Assembly: GCA_041905595.1 (NCBI GenBank)
Contig: JAYRKT010000004.1
Location: forward strand, 62,001 to 126,000
DNA: 64,000 bases
DNA from: Aliitabrizicola sp041905595
GTDB taxonomy: Bacteria; Pseudomonadota; Alphaproteobacteria; Rhodobacterales; Rhodobacteraceae
Direction: 5' to 3'
The notes beneath the pieces are model-generated. The model was not told where the DNA came from. It did no database searches and was given only the letters and a program-made list of their open reading frames with translations. The position numbers were made by a program, and so were the translations under genes. Shown here piece by piece: positions 62,428 to 64,000 of the stretch (its first letter is position 1; each line of letters opens with the position of its first letter).

Positions 62428-63426
62428 ATGGGCGACCTTACCCTTTCCGCCGTTACCAAGAGCTTCGGCGCTACCGATGTGATCAAGGGCGTGGACCTGA
62501 CAGTGAACGACGGCGAATTCTGCGTCTTCGTCGGCCCGTCCGGCTGCGGCAAGTCCACGCTTCTGCGGATCATCGCGGGGCTGGAGGACGCGACAAGCGG
62601 CACCGTCTCGATCGACGGCAAGGACGTGACCTTGCTGCCACCCGCCCGGCGAGAGATCGCGATGGTCTTCCAAAGCTACGCGCTCTACCCGCACCTGACG
62701 GTGCGGGACAACATGGGCCTGGCCCTGAAACAGGCGGGCGAAAGCCGCACCGAGATCGCGCAGGCGGTGGATCGGGCGGCTGGGATGCTCTCGTTGGAGC
62801 AGTTGCTGGACCGACGGCCGTCGGAACTTTCTGGCGGCCAGCGCCAGCGGGTTGCGATCGGTCGGGCCATCGTTCGGACGCCGAAGCTGTTCCTGTTCGA
62901 CGAGCCGCTGTCGAACCTTGACGCGGCGCTGCGGGTGGCAACCCGGATCGAGATCGCACGGCTTCACCGCGAACTGAGTGCCACGATGATCTATGTAACG
63001 CATGATCAGGTCGAAGCGATGACCCTGGCCGACCGGATCGTGGTGCTGCGCGCCGGGAAGATCGAACAGGTCGGGGCACCGATGGAGCTTTACAACAATC
63101 CGGCCAATACCTTTGTTGCGGGCTTCATCGGCTCTCCGCAGATGAACTTCCTGAAGTCGGACCGGCTCGGACTGCGGTCGGAGACGGTGGGGATCCGGCC
63201 GGAACACATGGCGATTTCGCGTGACGCCGGTCAGATCGCGGGCACGGTCAGCCATGTCGAGAAACTCGGCGGCGAAACGCTGGTCTATGTGAATACGGCG
63301 GATCATGGGCTTCTGACGGTCAGGCTGTTCGGCGAACATGACTTCAGCGTCGACGAAGGTGTTCACCTTACCCCCGACTCGCAGCGCGCCTTCCATTTCG
63401 ACAGCGAGGGGCAAAGGCTCAGATAA
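62428..63426 (+). CDS. Sugar ABC transporter ATP-binding protein (UgpC/MalK family)
   Basis: This 332-residue ATPase has Walker A GPSGCGKS near residue 37, LSGGQRQRV, Walker B LFLFDEPLSNLD, the H-loop YVTHDQVEA and a C-terminal TOBE regulatory domain (VGIRPEHM). It completes the importer with the two permeases and the binding protein. AAGGAG precedes the ATG. It is the last gene of the plus-strand unit. Confidence 0.92.
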   Translation: MGDLTLSAVTKSFGATDVIKGVDLTVNDGEFCVFVGPSGCGKSTLLRIIAGLEDATSGTVSIDGKDVTLLPPARREIAMVFQSYALYPHLTVRDNMGLALKQAGESRTEIAQAVDRAAGMLSLEQLLDRRPSELSGGQRQRVAIGRAIVRTPKLFLFDEPLSNLDAALRVATRIEIARLHRELSATMIYVTHDQVEAMTLADRIVVLRAGKIEQVGAPMELYNNPANTFVAGFIGSPQMNFLKSDRLGLRSETVGIRPEHMAISRDAGQIAGTVSHVEKLGGETLVYVNTADHGLLTVRLFGEHDFSVDEGVHLTPDSQRAFHFDSEGQRLR

Positions 63427-63471
63427 GGTCGGCAGAACCGACTGCTGGCTGAAATTCGGGCACTCTTCCGC

Positions 63472-63558
63472 GCCGTAACGGCCCTTCTCCGCTTTTCGAC
63501 TGTCTGCCGTCATCGCTGCGGCGCCGCATTGACGGTCCTTTGACGTTGCCGTTACGGC
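63472..63558. promoter_or_regulatory. Twin palindromes before the right-edge gene
   Basis: GCCGTAACGGC (63472-63482) and GCCGTTACGGC (63548-63558) are 11-base palindromes, each the inverse of the other, 76 bases apart. They stand in the 191-base gap between the ATPase gene and the truncated gene at 63618. Two such sites so close are a plausible operator pair, but no regulator can be named. Confidence 0.45.
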
Positions 63559-63617
63559 AGCGTCACGACATCGAGGTCATGGTGAATCCAGCAGAACCGG
63601 AATGTCGGAGCGACCAG

Positions 63618-64000
63618 ATGACCGTGCAGACGTCAGAGCGGAGCTTTTGCATCCACCTCATCGCGGCTTCCCCGGCCGCGCCGCTGGTGATCCCGTCCAT
63701 CGCCAGCCTTCTCGGGATCGAGCCGTCTCAGGCTGCGGCCCGCCTGTCGTCGCTCCCCACGACGCTGGCGGACCGCCTGCAGGAACCGGAGGCCCGGCGA
63801 CTGTCAGACCTTCTGACCCTCTTCGGTCTGACGGTCCGGCTCGATCCCGTTCTTTCACCGCCGGCTGGCCCCCGTCTGGACCTTGCCGTCAGGCTCGCCG
63901 GCGATGCGGAATTCGGTGGGGACCTTGCGTTTCTTGCCGATCATCTTGCGGTTCCGACTGCCGAACTCGGGCGGAGGCTTGCCGGAGTTGAGGGCGCTGT
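63618..64000 (+). CDS. Unknown protein with tandem repeated domain (3' end beyond window)
   Basis: An open frame of 127 complete codons starts at ATG 63618 (CGGAG eight bases before) and is still open at the right edge. I do not recognise the family. Residues about 10-75 and about 87-127 appear to be two copies of one domain: both share a pattern of a beta strand, a helix rich in Leu/Ala, then LGIEPSQAAARL versus LAVPTAELGRRL. The Leu/Gly/Ala spacing recalls the ribosomal L7/L12 C-terminal fold, though this is only a pattern impression. Confidence 0.6.
   Translation, partial: MTVQTSERSFCIHLIAASPAAPLVIPSIASLLGIEPSQAAARLSSLPTTLADRLQEPEARRLSDLLTLFGLTVRLDPVLSPPAGPRLDLAVRLAGDAEFGGDLAFLADHLAVPTAELGRRLAGVEGA

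Noticed and set aside
63602..63991. Plus-strand frame of 129 codons starting ATG 63602
   Set aside because: It is Arg/Pro-rich and out of frame with the better candidate at 63618, which has a ribosome binding site and an open end.

Overview
The window is a GC-rich bacterial chromosome segment that looks like Rhodobacteraceae (Alphaproteobacteria, order Rhodobacterales). The evidence is family-level: a dnaA-dnaN-recF-gyrB replication block, FlaF/FlbT flagellin regulators, a flagellar cluster with separated FlgJ and lytic transglycosylase, CtrA-like direct repeats in flagellar intergenic regions, and pcaI-pcaJ-pcaF divergent from an IclR regulator. No rRNA, tRNA, CRISPR array, insertion sequence or phage gene was seen. 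Protein names are from recognisable motifs and have not been checked against a database.

Layout. 1-1928 (-): a glycosyltransferase-2/FkbM fusion running off the left edge. 2295-6750 (-): a polyamine-type ABC importer operon with an embedded XRE-cupin regulator. 7213-11328: DUF2478 protein, then pcaF, pcaJ and pcaI (-), divergent from an IclR/PcaR-type regulator (+). 11344-18656 (-): dnaA, dnaN, recF, a VOC protein, a LysE exporter and gyrB. 19260-24593: rpsT, an enoyl-CoA hydratase, mutM (all -), ubiE-ubiB (+) and a phosphotransferase (-).

24639-49252 is a flagellar island of about 24.6 kb built from blocks in both directions. It encodes the hook cap and hook-length proteins, rod-binding FlgJ, flagellin and its regulators FlaF and FlbT, the export ATPase FliI, rod proteins FlgB/C/F/G and FliE, the export gate FliP/Q/R with FlhA/B, FlgA, FlgH, two FliL-type proteins, MotA, a MotE-like protein, FliF, a FliH-like protein and FliN. 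It also holds a large uncharacterised periplasmic repeat protein and several small unknowns. FliG, FliM, FlgE, FlgK, FlgL, FlgI, FliO and MotB are not here and must lie elsewhere or be missing.

49328-53370 holds a DUF2950/DUF3300 envelope-protein pair (-) and, divergently, a VOC dioxygenase-like protein with an alpha/beta hydrolase that resemble the MhqO/MhqD quinone-response pair. 53409-63426 is a divergent amino-sugar locus. On the minus strand are a BadF-type kinase, a GntR-UTRA regulator, a SIS deaminase-like protein and NagA. On the plus strand are a MurQ-like etherase, a sugar ABC importer (binding protein, two permeases, ATPase) and a Gfo/Idh/MocA oxidoreductase. Together these could take an imported N-acetylmuramic acid or N-acetylglucosamine sugar to fructose-6-phosphate. 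Repeated AATACCAA elements in the divergent promoter are the likely operator. The right edge cuts an unknown protein with a tandemly repeated domain (63618 onward).

The best candidate for something not well described is the ABC-importer-based MurNAc/GlcNAc salvage locus. Next are the uncharacterised flagellar-island proteins, with their CtrA-like boxes, and a MutM that lacks one zinc ligand.
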